A DNA stretch of 56,957 nucleotides from positions 1 to 56,957 of the forward strand of contig CALDUO010000112.1 in the NCBI GenBank assembly GCA_937923745.1. Direction: 5' to 3'. The position numbers were made by a program, and so were the translations under genes. The DNA is from an uncultured Granulosicoccaceae bacterium. GTDB taxonomy: Bacteria > Pseudomonadota > Gammaproteobacteria > Granulosicoccales > Granulosicoccaceae. Under the pieces are notes generated by a model, which saw nothing but the letters and a program-made list of their open reading frames with translations, was not told where the DNA came from and did not search any database. Shown here piece by piece: positions 17,492 to 28,626 of the stretch (positions within the stretch are counted from its first letter, which is position 1; every line of letters begins with the position of its first letter).

Positions 17492-18022
17492 ATGACGCGG
17501 GCTAATAAGCCAACCGAACCCTCGGCTCAGACAGCACTGGCCGGCTTCCCTCCCATTGCATCCCCAGATGCCACAACGCTTATTTTAGGCAGTATGCCAG
17601 GCGTTGCCTCATTACACGCAGTGCGGTACTACGCCCACCCGCGTAATGCATTCTGGCCGGTGATGTCAGCAATTTATCAACATAACATTCAACACTATGA
17701 CGACGGCATTGCTTTATTGTTTGAACATAACCTGGCACTGTGGGATGTGTTGGCCAGTTGCGAGCGCAGTGGCAGCCTTGACGCCAATATTAAACCTGAC
17801 ACGGTACGCGCCAACGACTTTAACGCATTCCTGCACCGACATACCCTGATTTCAAGAATCGTCTTTAACGGTACAGCTGCAGCCAAGCTGTTTAAACGCC
17901 ATGTCGTCTTACCTGCAGATCGTGACTTCCTGCTGAAACAGGCCCCGTCAACCAGCCCGGCAATGGCATCACTGACTGTCGCACAAAAAACAGAACGCTG
18001 GCGACAGTGTTTATGGGACTAA
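17492..18022 (+). CDS. Hypoxanthine-DNA glycosylase (deoxyinosine glycosylase), UDG family 6
   Basis: A 176-residue DNA glycosylase that would remove hypoxanthine made by adenine deamination. The family 6 motifs are visible: LILGSMPGVASL near residues 30-41 and RYYAHPRNAFWPVMS near 45-60, where the asparagine of HPRN is the catalytic residue of this family. ALWDVLASCERSGSLDANI follows and VFNGTAAAKLF is the later conserved strand/helix. It stands alone on the plus strand between minus-strand genes. The ATG at 17492 lies in GACCATGACG with no strong ribosome site. Confidence 0.85.
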   Translation: MTRANKPTEPSAQTALAGFPPIASPDATTLILGSMPGVASLHAVRYYAHPRNAFWPVMSAIYQHNIQHYDDGIALLFEHNLALWDVLASCERSGSLDANIKPDTVRANDFNAFLHRHTLISRIVFNGTAAAKLFKRHVVLPADRDFLLKQAPSTSPAMASLTVAQKTERWRQCLWD

Positions 18023-18101
18023 GCAATCGTTGCGTAGCAAAAAATACAGGCGAGGCAATCTAATAGGAATGCAGCCAATTGAGCTGTGTGCAACGAAGAA
18101 T

Positions 18102-19901
18102 TTATGAGGCAGCGAAGAGGTCAACCAGTTGTTCGGTCATCGCATCGGCGAGCTGACCCACATCAAGTATTGTTGCCGCTTTACTGTAGTACTGTCCGAC
18201 ATCGTGACCGATACCCACGGCCACAAGTTCTACGGAAGTTGTGCGCTCAATCTGCTCGATGACGCTGCGCAAATGATTCTCCAAAAATTTACCGGCATTG
18301 GTTGATAACGTCGAGTCATCGATAGGCGCACCATCTGAAATCATCATCAGAATTTTTCGTTGCTCGGGTCTGGCCTGAATTCGCCCGTATGCCCACGCTA
18401 ACGCTTCGCCATCGATGTTTTCTTTGAGTAACCCTTTACGCATCATCAACCCAAGGTTCTGTCGTGCGCGTCGCCACGGTATATCAGCGGGTTTATAGAC
18501 GATATGCCGCAGATCATTTAAGCGACCGGGGTTAGCAGGATAACCGTCACGCACCCATTTCTCACGTGACTGACCTCCCTTCCAGGCGCAGGTGGTAAAC
18601 CCAAGGATTTCAACACTCACACCGCACCGCTCGAGCGTTGAAGACAGGATATCGGCGCACACCGCAGCCACCCGAATAGAGCGACCGTGCATTGAGCCCG
18701 AGTTGTCCAGCAACAGCGTGACCACCGTATCGCGAAACTCGGTGTCGCGTTCCTGTTTAAAACTCAAAGGCTGCATCGGATCGGTTAACACGCGGGTCAG
18801 CCTTGCAGTATCAAGCTGTCCCTCCTCCAGATCAAAATCCCAACTGCGATTTTGCTGCGCCATCAGGCTTCGTTGCAGTCGGTTGGCAAAACGTCCGACC
18901 GATTTTTGTAAATCACCGATATGCTGGTCTAACGCGGTACGCAGTAATTGCAGCTCCTCTGCACCACATAAATCCTGGGGTCTGACCAGCTCATCAAAGT
19001 CAGTGGTGTATATGCTGTACTCAAGCTCTTTTTTGGTGTTGCCTGAGGGTATGGATCGCCATGTTGCGCCCGGCTCATCGGTGAGGCTGTCGCTGGTGTC
19101 TTCGTTGTCAGCCATGTCAGCAGCGTCACTCTCCGCGTCTTCGCTGCTGGCTTCCTGCTCCACGGTGTCTGTGCCGGTATCGCCGTCGCCGGTTTCACCG
19201 TTTTCATCACCAGCGGTGTCGGTGTCATCCTGGCCTGCTGCTTCATCGTTTTGATCAATGTCATCACTGTGCTGCGGCTGCGCATCACCGTGCTCAAAGT
19301 CGAGTGCCTTGAGCAATCGGTTCAGCGTGGAGGCAAAGCGTTTTTGGCTGCTAATGTCGAAGTCGGTGTCGAGCAGCTCAGGCATCACCACCTGTTCCAC
19401 CCAATCACGCCACGGCGCAAGCGCCGCATCGGCTGCCGGTGGCAAGGGTCGCCCGGTTAAGTGTTCCCGCAGTGTCAGCGCGACTGCTTCTTCAACTCCC
19501 ATCGAAGACCTGTCGGTGGAATCGCTCGGTATGCGCTGCCGAAAATAGGCGTCCAATAAACCATCGAGGTTTTGTGCAACGCCCGGTAAATGCCGACTGC
19601 CCAGGGTTTCAAAACGCACCTGCTCGGCCATTGCAAAAATTGCGCGCGCAGATTCGCTGCCGGGTAACAAACTGGCGTGTAGATCGGGGTCATGGAGTTG
19701 GCGATGTAACGCCATCGCATCGCTGTGCCCGCGCGACAGTGCCAATTGCGCAGCACTCGCCTCGTCATCAACGGCACTGATACGTGAGCCGGACGCGTCG
19801 AATTCAAAGTCTTCGGCGACGAACTCGGGTTGAACCGAACGATCTCTGGCAACGGCCCGAAGACAGGCAGACAGTGATTGTTGAAGGTTACGCCTGGCCA
19901 T
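18102..19901 (-). CDS. cobT: Cobaltochelatase subunit CobT
   Basis: A 599-residue VWA-containing chelatase subunit. An N-terminal helical region (1-200) is followed by a very acidic low-complexity linker (about 215-285, rich in Asp, Glu, Thr, Ala). A C-terminal von Willebrand A domain has the metal-ion-dependent site [11 protein letters not shown] near residue 395 and a late [10 protein letters not shown]. With CobN and CobS it inserts cobalt into hydrogenobyrinate a,c-diamide in aerobic B12 synthesis. Its start overlaps the cobS stop by one base (TGATG). cobN is not in the window, so the assignment rests on family features and the cobS pairing. Confidence 0.88.
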   Translation of the reverse strand: MARRNLQQSLSACLRAVARDRSVQPEFVAEDFEFDASGSRISAVDDEASAAQLALSRGHSDAMALHRQLHDPDLHASLLPGSESARAIFAMAEQVRFETLGSRHLPGVAQNLDGLLDAYFRQRIPSDSTDRSSMGVEEAVALTLREHLTGRPLPPAADAALAPWRDWVEQVVMPELLDTDFDISSQKRFASTLNRLLKALDFEHGDAQPQHSDDIDQNDEAAGQDDTDTAGDENGETGDGDTGTDTVEQEASSEDAESDAADMADNEDTSDSLTDEPGATWRSIPSGNTKKELEYSIYTTDFDELVRPQDLCGAEELQLLRTALDQHIGDLQKSVGRFANRLQRSLMAQQNRSWDFDLEEGQLDTARLTRVLTDPMQPLSFKQERDTEFRDTVVTLLLDNSGSMHGRSIRVAAVCADILSSTLERCGVSVEILGFTTCAWKGGQSREKWVRDGYPANPGRLNDLRHIVYKPADIPWRRARQNLGLMMRKGLLKENIDGEALAWAYGRIQARPEQRKILMMISDGAPIDDSTLSTNAGKFLENHLRSVIEQIERTTSVELVAVGIGHDVGQYYSKAATILDVGQLADAMTEQLVDLFAAS

Positions 19902-20881
19902 CAGGGCGTCTCTTCAAACTCCTCACCGAACGCTCGCTGAAACAGTTCGACCACGATTTCGCGCTCGGACTGGTCGCATTTATTCAAAAACGCAAACTGA
20001 AATGCCAACGACGTGTTGTCAAAAAACTTGAGTGTTTGGGTCCAGTTGATAACTGTACGAGGACTCATCACGGTAGCAATATCACCATTTTGAAACGCCG
20101 AACGGGTCATGCCCGCCAGCGCCACCATGTTATTGACCAGTTGTTCGCCGTGGTCATTTTGCAGGTGCGGTGATTTTGCGAGCACGATATCGACTTCACG
20201 CTCATGCGGTAAATAGTTCAGGATGGTGGTGATGTTCCAGCGATCCATCTGAGCCTGATTAATTTGCTGTGTGCCGTGGTACAAACCCGTGGTATCACCT
20301 AACCCCACCGTATTGGCTGTGGCAAAAAAACGGAAAGCCGGGTGTGGTCTGAGCACACGACTCTGATCCAGTAGCGTGAGTTGCCCGGTTGCTTCGAGTA
20401 CACGTTGAATCACAAACATGACGTCAGGTCGGCCTGCATCATATTCATCAAACACCAGCGCTACATTACGTTGATAAGCCCACGGCAAAATACCGTCCTG
20501 AAACTGCGTGACCTGTTTACCGTCCTTGAGCACGATAGCATCCTTACCGATCAGATCGATACGGCTGACATGACTGTCGAGGTTTATGCGTAAACAGGGC
20601 CAGTTCAATCGGGCTGCAACCTGCTCAATGTGCGTTGACTTACCGGTACCGTGAAAACCCGAAATCAACACTCGCCAGTCATTGACGAATCCGGACAGAA
20701 TAGCCAGTGTTGTGCTGTGATCAAACAGATAGTCGGGATCGATATCCGGCACCTGGTCGGTGCGGGTGCTATAGGCTGGCGCCATGAGGTCTGTATCGAT
20801 ACCAAATACGTCTCGAATTGACACAGTCTTATCAGGCATTGGGCTGGCGTCGTTAACCAATGCGCTGTTTGTTTCCAACAT
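19901..20881 (-). CDS. cobS: Cobaltochelatase ATPase subunit CobS
   Basis: A 326-residue AAA+ ATPase. The motif [18 protein letters not shown] near the N terminus is a CobS hallmark. Walker [13 protein letters not shown], Walker [12 protein letters not shown], and sensor-1 [17 protein letters not shown] follow in order. It forms the ATP-driven ring that remodels CobT and CobN during cobalt insertion. I use ATG 20881 (MLETNSALV); a frame open to 20959 would add 26 unlikely residues, and a second ATG 15 codons in is also possible. It is in an operon with cobT. Confidence 0.9.
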   Translation of the reverse strand: MLETNSALVNDASPMPDKTVSIRDVFGIDTDLMAPAYSTRTDQVPDIDPDYLFDHSTTLAILSGFVNDWRVLISGFHGTGKSTHIEQVAARLNWPCLRINLDSHVSRIDLIGKDAIVLKDGKQVTQFQDGILPWAYQRNVALVFDEYDAGRPDVMFVIQRVLEATGQLTLLDQSRVLRPHPAFRFFATANTVGLGDTTGLYHGTQQINQAQMDRWNITTILNYLPHEREVDIVLAKSPHLQNDHGEQLVNNMVALAGMTRSAFQNGDIATVMSPRTVINWTQTLKFFDNTSLAFQFAFLNKCDQSEREIVVELFQRAFGEEFEETP

Positions 20882-21067
20882 GAAAAAGGTATCCGTAGAT
20901 TTAAGCGGAAGATAACCTTGGATAGTAGGGTAACGGCGGTGGTCAGTCCACCCCGCCACTCGATAATTGTCAAGCAGAATGCAGTCTGTCGTGAAGGGGA
21001 CAAATGGCGTAAGGGTGCAGGTTCAATGCACTTGAACCAACCCGCACGCCATCTGGTAGATACAACG

Positions 21068-23275
21068 TTAGTGGGTCTGACGTCTTCTGAGCGCCATAAG
21101 TCCCAACAAACCCAGCAAACCAACACCGGGCGCGCCACCGGTTGCCGTCTGGATACGCTGTGATGTCGTGTTGGTGGTGTCGGGCACGATGATCACCGTG
21201 TCATTCGTGTCGCCGCTGTTATCAACACCATTGACTACCGTCGTTGGCTGCTCGGTATCACCGTCCGTGCCGTCGGTAGGGTTAACCGGCGTGACTGTAA
21301 CCACGGGTGTTGTCACCGGTGTATTGGTGGGCTCACTAACAGGCGTCACGGGCGAGACCGGTACACCGGAAAAATCAGCTAGATTGGCGTTGACCGTTGT
21401 GGCTGCCGAACGCTCACCGTTACTGATAACGGTGATCACCTGGTACTGATATTGTTGGCCTGCATTCAGACCAAAATCTTCAAAACTGCTGGTGCTGCCA
21501 TCGAGCGACGCAACCAGTGACGCATCACGATACACCTCGTGTTGAATCACATCAGAGCGATTCAATAACCACGATATTTCCACGCTGGTCGCCGACAGTA
21601 ATTCAGCACGCACACCAAGCGGCGCGTTTAGTGTGGTGTCTTCGGGAATGACATTACCGGTTCGTCGACCATAAAAAACGTAGCTGTTTCCCTGTCCTGA
21701 TGCGCCGATGATCACATCATCTATACCATCGCCGCTAAAATCACCGGCACGACTGACGGAAAAACCAGAGTAGTCTGTTGTGCCGATACCGTTAAGTCTA
21801 AAACCGTTCTGACCATTAAGATCAGCAAGGTTTAACGACGCTGAAAAACCGTTGGGTGACCCATACACAAGGTAGGTTTGGCCATTACCCTTACGCAGAG
21901 GATTGATAATTGACTGCGAAGCTCCGATGATCAGGTCGTCGACGCCATCACCATTGATATCACCGGCATAGTCGAGCGACTGCCCTGCCATATCACCCCA
22001 GGTAGGCTGATCGGGTTGTACCGGAATAACACCTCCGCGTATGCCATTTAGCGTAAAACCATTCTGCCCGTTCAGCGCTGACTGATCGATCACACTGTCT
22101 GTGGCGAAATTACCGCCAAACAGCACAAATGCCCGCCCCGGATAAGCGGACGGTTCGCCGAACGGGCCAAGACCCGGTCCGCCTATCGCAATATCGTCAA
22201 TACCGTCGCGGTTCAGGTCGCCCGCAAAACTCAGCCCGGTACCAACAGCCTGCTCAAACAGCGTGCCGGTAAAAGACAATCCGAAACGACTGCTGAGTGA
22301 CCCAAGGTCGATACTGGCCACCGTGTTTCCGCGTTGACCGTAGATGACATAAGCAACACCGCCCTCTTGCGCACCAAAGCCAGACGCCCCGGGCGCACCA
22401 ACCAAAATATCGTCGATCCCGTCAGCATTAAAATCGCCACCGGACGCAACCGTTCTGCCAGCGTTATCGCCAGCTGCTGCACCACGAATTACAAATCCCC
22501 GGTCGCCAGTCAGATCTGCCGGTGACAGCGAGGCGGGAAAACCGTTGCTGCTCCCATAAATCACATAGGCTTCACCGGCTTGGGTTTGCCCGTTGACGCT
22601 CGCCTCGGCCGAGCCGATGATGATGTCGTCGAGGCCGTCGCCGTTGACATCACCTGCATCGCTGACACTGGTAATATTGCCGCCAAACGCAAAGCCATTA
22701 CTGCCGTTGAGTGTCGCAATATCAAACAGGGTCGAAAACCCTGAGGCACTGCCAAACACAACATGCGCTGCACTGGCAGACCCGATCAAAATATCTTTCA
22801 CACCGTCTGCATTCAGATCACCGGCGGCTGTCAAATGTGGGCCTTCACCATTGATATAAAACCCGTTGGAACCGTTCAGTGAGGTGACGTCAAGCAGCCC
22901 ATCAAACCCGTTGTTGGGTCCAAAAATGACTCGCGTGCTGCCAAATCCGGCACCCACCAGTACGTCGTCGATACCATCCCCATTGATATCGCCGGCGTAA
23001 CTGACGGGGCCTCCACGATTCACTACCAGCATATCGCTGGCACCCAGTCGAAAATACTCGATAACCGGATCAAAGTCCTGCGCCAGTGCAGGGGTAAGGA
23101 CGTTGCTGCCGACCGCGAGCAACACTGCACCCGGCAGCCAATGTTTCAATGAGGATTTTGCTGACCGCTGCCTGTTATTCACAGTAACAGAAGGATCGTT
23201 GGTTAACCGGTTGAATGGGGGCTTTGACACGAATCTGCGCTCGGTAGTTGTAAGAATCGAGTGATAGTGTGTCAT
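21068..23275 (-). CDS. Secreted FG-GAP beta-propeller protein with fibronectin III domain and GlyGly-CTERM-like tail
   Basis: About 735 residues from ATG 23275 (a start at 23320 would add 15). A signal-like helix (WLPGAVLLAVGSNVLTPALAQ) is followed by seven FG-GAP repeats, each with a calcium-loop motif such as DINGDGIDDVLVGA, DLNADGVKDILIGS, DFNADGIDDILVGA and DFSGDGIDDVIIGA: one seven-bladed integrin-alpha-like propeller. Next are a fibronectin type III domain (NAPLGVRAELLSATSVEISW), a Thr/Val/Pro-rich spacer, and a terminal GAPGVGLLGLLGLMALRRR: a glycine patch, hydrophobic helix and arginine cluster, as in rhombosortase substrates. Likely a surface-anchored or secreted adhesion-type protein; its ligand is unknown. 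Confidence 0.85.
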   Translation of the reverse strand: MTHYHSILTTTERRFVSKPPFNRLTNDPSVTVNNRQRSAKSSLKHWLPGAVLLAVGSNVLTPALAQDFDPVIEYFRLGASDMLVVNRGGPVSYAGDINGDGIDDVLVGAGFGSTRVIFGPNNGFDGLLDVTSLNGSNGFYINGEGPHLTAAGDLNADGVKDILIGSASAAHVVFGSASGFSTLFDIATLNGSNGFAFGGNITSVSDAGDVNGDGLDDIIIGSAEASVNGQTQAGEAYVIYGSSNGFPASLSPADLTGDRGFVIRGAAAGDNAGRTVASGGDFNADGIDDILVGAPGASGFGAQEGGVAYVIYGQRGNTVASIDLGSLSSRFGLSFTGTLFEQAVGTGLSFAGDLNRDGIDDIAIGGPGLGPFGEPSAYPGRAFVLFGGNFATDSVIDQSALNGQNGFTLNGIRGGVIPVQPDQPTWGDMAGQSLDYAGDINGDGVDDLIIGASQSIINPLRKGNGQTYLVYGSPNGFSASLNLADLNGQNGFRLNGIGTTDYSGFSVSRAGDFSGDGIDDVIIGASGQGNSYVFYGRRTGNVIPEDTTLNAPLGVRAELLSATSVEISWLLNRSDVIQHEVYRDASLVASLDGSTSSFEDFGLNAGQQYQYQVITVISNGERSAATTVNANLADFSGVPVSPVTPVSEPTNTPVTTPVVTVTPVNPTDGTDGDTEQPTTVVNGVDNSGDTNDTVIIVPDTTNTTSQRIQTATGGAPGVGLLGLLGLMALRRRQTH

Positions 23276-23650
23276 CAGTGAGGGGCATACAACCGTTACC
23301 GCGTCACAGAAGAGTCTCATCCATCACTCTTTGGGCGTTCTGATGTCACCACTTAGCGGCCAGGTTCACATTATTTTAAGTGGCGCCAACCGCGCTTGTG
23401 CGCGGGTTCCAGCTAAATATGAAGACCATTTCCCGTTTTGAGAGTCTGTCGGGTCAGGCGTCATTCGGCGAACAGATGACCATTTGTTTAGCCAAAAAAA
23501 AGCCCGAAGAAATTATCTTCGGGCTTGGATCATACGGATTTGGCTCTGTCGGGTTTCACCCCCGTGTTGGCTCACGTCGGCGTTTGCGGCCGTAAATACA
23601 GCCGGCGTTGTGGCCCGATTGACCAATTAACCCTTGTCTTAACCCTTATC
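23276..23650. other. Gap between the FG-GAP gene and fusA2
   Basis: 375 bp without a credible gene. It holds the upstream region of the FG-GAP gene (around 23276-23400) and the fusA2 terminator at 23494-23526. Just after the fusA2 stop is a short direct repeat (AACCCTTGTC / AACCCTTATC). A 71-codon plus-strand frame at 23380 runs through the terminator and is not convincing. Confidence 0.5.
23494..23526 (-). terminator. Rho-independent terminator of fusA2
   Basis: AAGCCCGAAG (23500-23509) and CTTCGGGCTT (23517-23526) form a perfect 10 bp stem with a 7-base loop. On the minus strand the stem is followed by a run of T (complement of the A-run at 23494-23501). It lies about 125 bp beyond the fusA2 stop. 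Confidence 0.9.
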
Positions 23651-25732
<2,082 letters not shown>

Positions 25733-25867
25733 TTTCAATACTCGTTCAAAAGAAAGGTCTGATGTAAGACCCTGAAATACGGAAGCTTTTAACCAAAAAA
25801 TATAGCCAGCCTGCTACCGGTTATCCGAACCTCGCCTGCCCGATTCGGTCGTGTTTGCCGTCATTTG

Positions 25868-26030
25868 TGCCAACCTGCGGCGAGCCTGTCACCAACCTGC
25901 CGCCAACATGTGTCCAGCCGGTGGCCAACCCCAGCCTGTAGCCAATGTTTGCCCAGCCGGTGAGCGGCCAGTCAGCGGTCCAATCAACCGCCAATCCGCA
26001 GCCAATCAACTGCCAGTCAGGCGCTGCTCG
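25868..26030. repeat. Degenerate repeat field downstream of fusA2 start region
   Basis: Imperfect repetition of phrases such as CAGCCGGTG, AGCCTGT, GCCAACCTG and GCCAATC; on the minus strand it reads as recurring GGCTGG/TTGGC words. Units are too diverged and irregular for a fixed period. It resembles an old, decayed version of the crisper minisatellites elsewhere in this window. Confidence 0.5.
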
Positions 26031-26251
26031 CACAAAACCGACGACGCCTACGCCGCCACTGGACTGCGCTGGCGCTTCGGTTACCCGATTTATGCCAATT
26101 ACGCCCCGTTTGCTGTGACCGGCCACCGGTTCTGGAACTTCGGATACCGATCAGCCAATTGGCCGACAGTCGGCGATCGTCAAAAGACGGTGCCAGCACC
26201 CAAAAGCTCTGGTGGCAGGATCACACTCTGGCAGTCTCAACAGCGCAAGAC

Positions 26252-26290
26252 CTTATCGCCCTCACTTATCGCCCTCAATGGCCGCCCTCA
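26252..26290. repeat. 13-bp tandem repeat, three units
   Basis: CTTATCGCCCTCA occurs twice exactly (26252-26277), then ATGGCCGCCCTCA (26278-26290). Non-coding. Confidence 0.75.
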
Positions 26291-26630
26291 TTGGCCAACC
26301 TCACGGGATACCCGAACGGTGAGTGCTGATTAGCAACCAATACCACCCGGGCCAAAGCCTTCGTCAGAGACTACGGTTACCTGGTCAGATGGCAGCGAGA
26401 GGGTAAGTTGTCGGGCACGCCCGCGAAAAACCCGGCATTGTAACCAAATTTGATGCTGATGTGTGGGAAAACAACGGATGTTCACCATCAAAGTGTCGCG
26501 CAGATAAGTTACCACTCAGCAAGCCAGAAAAAGGGTCTTTACCGGTCGCGACACAGTAAAGCGTTTTGACGCTAATAATCCCGGGCTACGGGAACTAAAC
26601 ATGCCCGTGTTGATCACAGCTTGCGTTACA

Positions 26631-26674
26631 TTGACACTGATATATTTTGCGACAATATCTCGCCGCAGTATTAT
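26631..26674 (+). promoter_or_regulatory. Candidate sigma-70 promoter of the ATP-grasp cassette
   Basis: TTGACA at 26631-26636 has a perfect -35 sequence, and TTGCGA (26647-26652) lies 16 bases before TATTAT (26669-26674), a good -10. Either pair would start transcription roughly 100-130 bases before the mini-ORF at 26793. The surrounding A+T richness contrasts with the G+C-rich upstream gap. Confidence 0.5.
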
Positions 26675-26792
26675 ATGATTAGTGGTTGGTAGTCAGGCTG
26701 TTTTAGTGCGCTGAGCTTCCAGATTCCTGTATCGGCGGCTTGGACTGACCGGAACCGCTCAACAGAGCTCAAAACCGGCAGTTAAAACGAAA

Positions 26793-26867
26793 ATGAATAC
26801 CACTGAAAAATCGCAACCGCTGCTGCAGGGCTTTATCAATTATCACGCTATGAAAGATTTTACCTAA
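26793..26867 (+). CDS. 24-residue mini-ORF coupled to the first ATP-grasp gene
   Basis: ATG at 26793 opens a 24-codon frame with protein ends MNTTEKSQPLLQ and NYHAMKDFT. Its TAA overlaps the ATG of the ATP-grasp gene in a TAATG arrangement (26865-26869), a classic translational-coupling layout in a different frame. It could be a leader that controls translation of the enzyme genes or a small peptide substrate of the ligases. No strong ribosome site precedes it (only AAAACGAAA), and 24 codons can arise by chance, so the call is tentative. Confidence 0.3.
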   Translation: MNTTEKSQPLLQGFINYHAMKDFT

Positions 26868-27709
26868 TGAAGACCGCCATTTCGTCGCTGATTGTTGCAG
26901 CCTACATACTGTGCTGCTTTCGCCTCCGTACGGCACCATGGCGTTACTTTCAGATCAATGCCCGTTACTTTTCCGGTGACAAGGGCATATTCTCCAAAAT
27001 CAACATAGACAGCCTGATTCCCGAGAAATGGAAACTCCGTCAAGACTGGCTGGTCGACGGCTTCGAACCTATCCGCTACCCTGTTTTTGTCAAACCTGAA
27101 TGGGGCCAAAATGCCAAGGGCATTCAACGCGCGGACAACGAGACCGAACTGCAAACCATCACCAAGGGACTCAACGGATCCGCCACACGCTTTATTGCCC
27201 AGGAGGGCGCACTCGAAAAACGCGAGTTCGAAATTTTTTTCGTCTATCCCGAGCCTGACCGACAATCAGCGTCGATCGTGACAGTGACTGAGGTCATTAA
27301 CGAGTCACACGAATACCCGATCAACAGTGTCTATAACGAGGACACCACCTACCACGATATCTCCAACCAGTTCACCGAAGAGGAACTCAAGCAGCTGGCA
27401 GAGTACAACAAAGAGATTGGTCATTTTGGGCACTCCAGACTCAGCGTCAGGGCACACTCCCTGCCCGATCTGATCGCTGGCAAATTTCATGTGATAGAGC
27501 TCAACCTCTTCACTCCCATGCCCGTGAATGTCCTCGACCAAAACCTCAGCGCGCTGGATGCATTGAAGTTCATCGGTTCGGTGTCGTGGGAGCTTGCGCG
27601 CACTACCCGCTCCATTGACGCCAACCAACCTGTGCATCCTGTGTTCACACGCATGATGTCATACAACAGACACCACAAAACAGCCTCGGTCCTGCGCAGC
27701 TTCCTGTGA
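26867..27709 (+). CDS. ATP-grasp family ligase, D-Ala-D-Ala-ligase-like, membrane-tethered
   Basis: A 280-residue protein. A single hydrophobic segment at the N terminus (ISSLIVAAYILCCF, residues 5-18) suggests membrane attachment. The ATP-grasp features are YPVFVKPEWGQNAKGI near residue 70, with the nucleotide-binding lysine; FIAQEGALEKREFEIFF near 110, the second-lysine/hinge region; and FHVIELNLFTPMPVN near 210, with the metal-binding Glu and Asn. Such enzymes activate a carboxylate as acyl phosphate and join it to an amine. It is shorter than usual ATP-grasp ligases, and the N-terminal pre-ATP-grasp domain seems reduced. It overlaps the next ATP-grasp gene by 4 bp (GTGA). Substrates are unknown. 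Confidence 0.75.
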   Translation: MKTAISSLIVAAYILCCFRLRTAPWRYFQINARYFSGDKGIFSKINIDSLIPEKWKLRQDWLVDGFEPIRYPVFVKPEWGQNAKGIQRADNETELQTITKGLNGSATRFIAQEGALEKREFEIFFVYPEPDRQSASIVTVTEVINESHEYPINSVYNEDTTYHDISNQFTEEELKQLAEYNKEIGHFGHSRLSVRAHSLPDLIAGKFHVIELNLFTPMPVNVLDQNLSALDALKFIGSVSWELARTTRSIDANQPVHPVFTRMMSYNRHHKTASVLRSFL

Positions 27710-28617
27710 TCAAAAAACTAAAGAAAGCGCTGTACGCGTGGGTCAGCGCGAAGTACATGGACGGGTGCAGCAACTACAACCCGGTTGATGTCAGACGCGG
27801 CGCCAGATCGAAAGCACAAGCACGCGCCACGTTTAACAAGAACAATGTCCCGCACGCCAAGGGACTCATTTTTCTAAACCCGTGGACTGCCCACAAGTTT
27901 GCAAAAGAACATGGTTTTCCGCTGGTAATAAAACCAAACGTCAGCGGCTTCTCACGCGGCAGTCATTTTCCGATCACCAATTACAAAGAACTCTGGAAAG
28001 CTGCGTTGTGGGTCAAAGTCTGGTGGCCCACCAGTGTCATCGAGCAGTACTTGCTGGGTGCCAATTATCGGGTGCTTGCGACGCCCGATGAAATTGTCTC
28101 GGTCATTCGGCGCTATCCGCCATTTGTAGACGGCAACGGCACAGACTCCATCGGTGCTCTGATCGATTCCGAGAACGCTATTCGTGAAGAGATGAATTTA
28201 TTTCCGGTCATCTACCCGATTCGCAAAAGTCCGGACGTCACGGCATACCTGAACAAACAAGCACTGGATTTCACATCGGTTCCGGCCGATGGGGACCGCA
28301 TTTATCTGTTTAACCGGGTGGCACTGGCGCCGGGTGGCATTGTCGAAACCATCGACCAGAGTACTATTCCCGCCAAAAATATAGAATTGTTCAAAAACGT
28401 AGTCAGCATGTTCGATGCGAACCTGCTCGGCATCGATGTCATCTTTGAGCACGGTATCGAGCAAGAGACAGATACACAAAAATGTATTTTTCTGGAGGTC
28501 AACTCAAGACCCTATATTAAGATGCATAAGGTGCCGCGCTACGGTACTACTGATAACCTCGACGAGTTCTTCGAACGTATGGACGCGCTGGCTATCCCTG
28601 ACACCGATACCTTCTAA
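27706..28617 (+). CDS. ATP-grasp ligase resembling the cyanophycin synthetase ATP-grasp domain
   Basis: A 303-residue enzyme starting at GTG 27706 inside the previous stop. HGFPLVIKPNVSGFSRGSHF carries the first ATP lysine. VIEQYLLGANYRVLATPDEI and RRYPPFVDGNGTDSIGALID match CphA/GshF-type ATP-grasp domains, as do LDFTSVPADGDRIYLFNR and ALAPGGIVETID. FLEVNSRPYIKMH gives the metal-binding Glu and Asn. Unlike CphA it lacks both the N-terminal domain and the Mur-ligase domain. The likely reaction is ATP-dependent amide bond formation; substrates are unknown. It ends in TAA at 28615-28617, and the MFS reading frame continues directly in the same frame. Confidence 0.8.
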   Translation: MIKKLKKALYAWVSAKYMDGCSNYNPVDVRRGARSKAQARATFNKNNVPHAKGLIFLNPWTAHKFAKEHGFPLVIKPNVSGFSRGSHFPITNYKELWKAALWVKVWWPTSVIEQYLLGANYRVLATPDEIVSVIRRYPPFVDGNGTDSIGALIDSENAIREEMNLFPVIYPIRKSPDVTAYLNKQALDFTSVPADGDRIYLFNRVALAPGGIVETIDQSTIPAKNIELFKNVVSMFDANLLGIDVIFEHGIEQETDTQKCIFLEVNSRPYIKMHKVPRYGTTDNLDEFFERMDALAIPDTDTF

Positions 28618-28626
28618 CGGTGTAAT

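Larger units (their letters stand above)
25733..26866. other. 1.1 kb intergenic region, mostly non-coding
   Basis: The first part (25868-26030) is a degenerate repeat field of GGCCAAC/CAGCCGGTG-like words about 11-20 bases apart. 26252-26290 has three 13-base units ending GCCCTCA. Open frames of 160 codons (plus, 25851-26333) and 101 codons (minus) cross the field, but their composition follows the repeats and neither has a ribosome site or recognisable domain. 26400-26600 shows nothing I can name. 26600-26866 holds the promoter and mini-ORF of the ATP-grasp cassette. No tRNA seen. Confidence 0.55.

Noticed and set aside
17095-17493. 132-codon minus-strand frame upstream of mmsA
   Set aside because: Crosses the 12-bp repeat, no ribosome site or domain.
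18592-19254. 220-codon plus-strand frame antisense to cobT
   Set aside because: Ser-rich translation is the shadow of the acidic CobT linker.
25851-26333. 160-codon plus-strand frame (and 101-codon minus-strand frame 25821-26126) in the gap beside fusA2
   Set aside because: Content follows the degenerate repeat field, no ribosome site, no recognisable domain.
26793-28617. Graspetide (omega-ester peptide) locus
   Set aside because: The mini-ORF has no typical core repeats of Thr/Ser with Glu/Asp, and the ligases look like D-Ala-D-Ala/CphA types and not MdnB/C.
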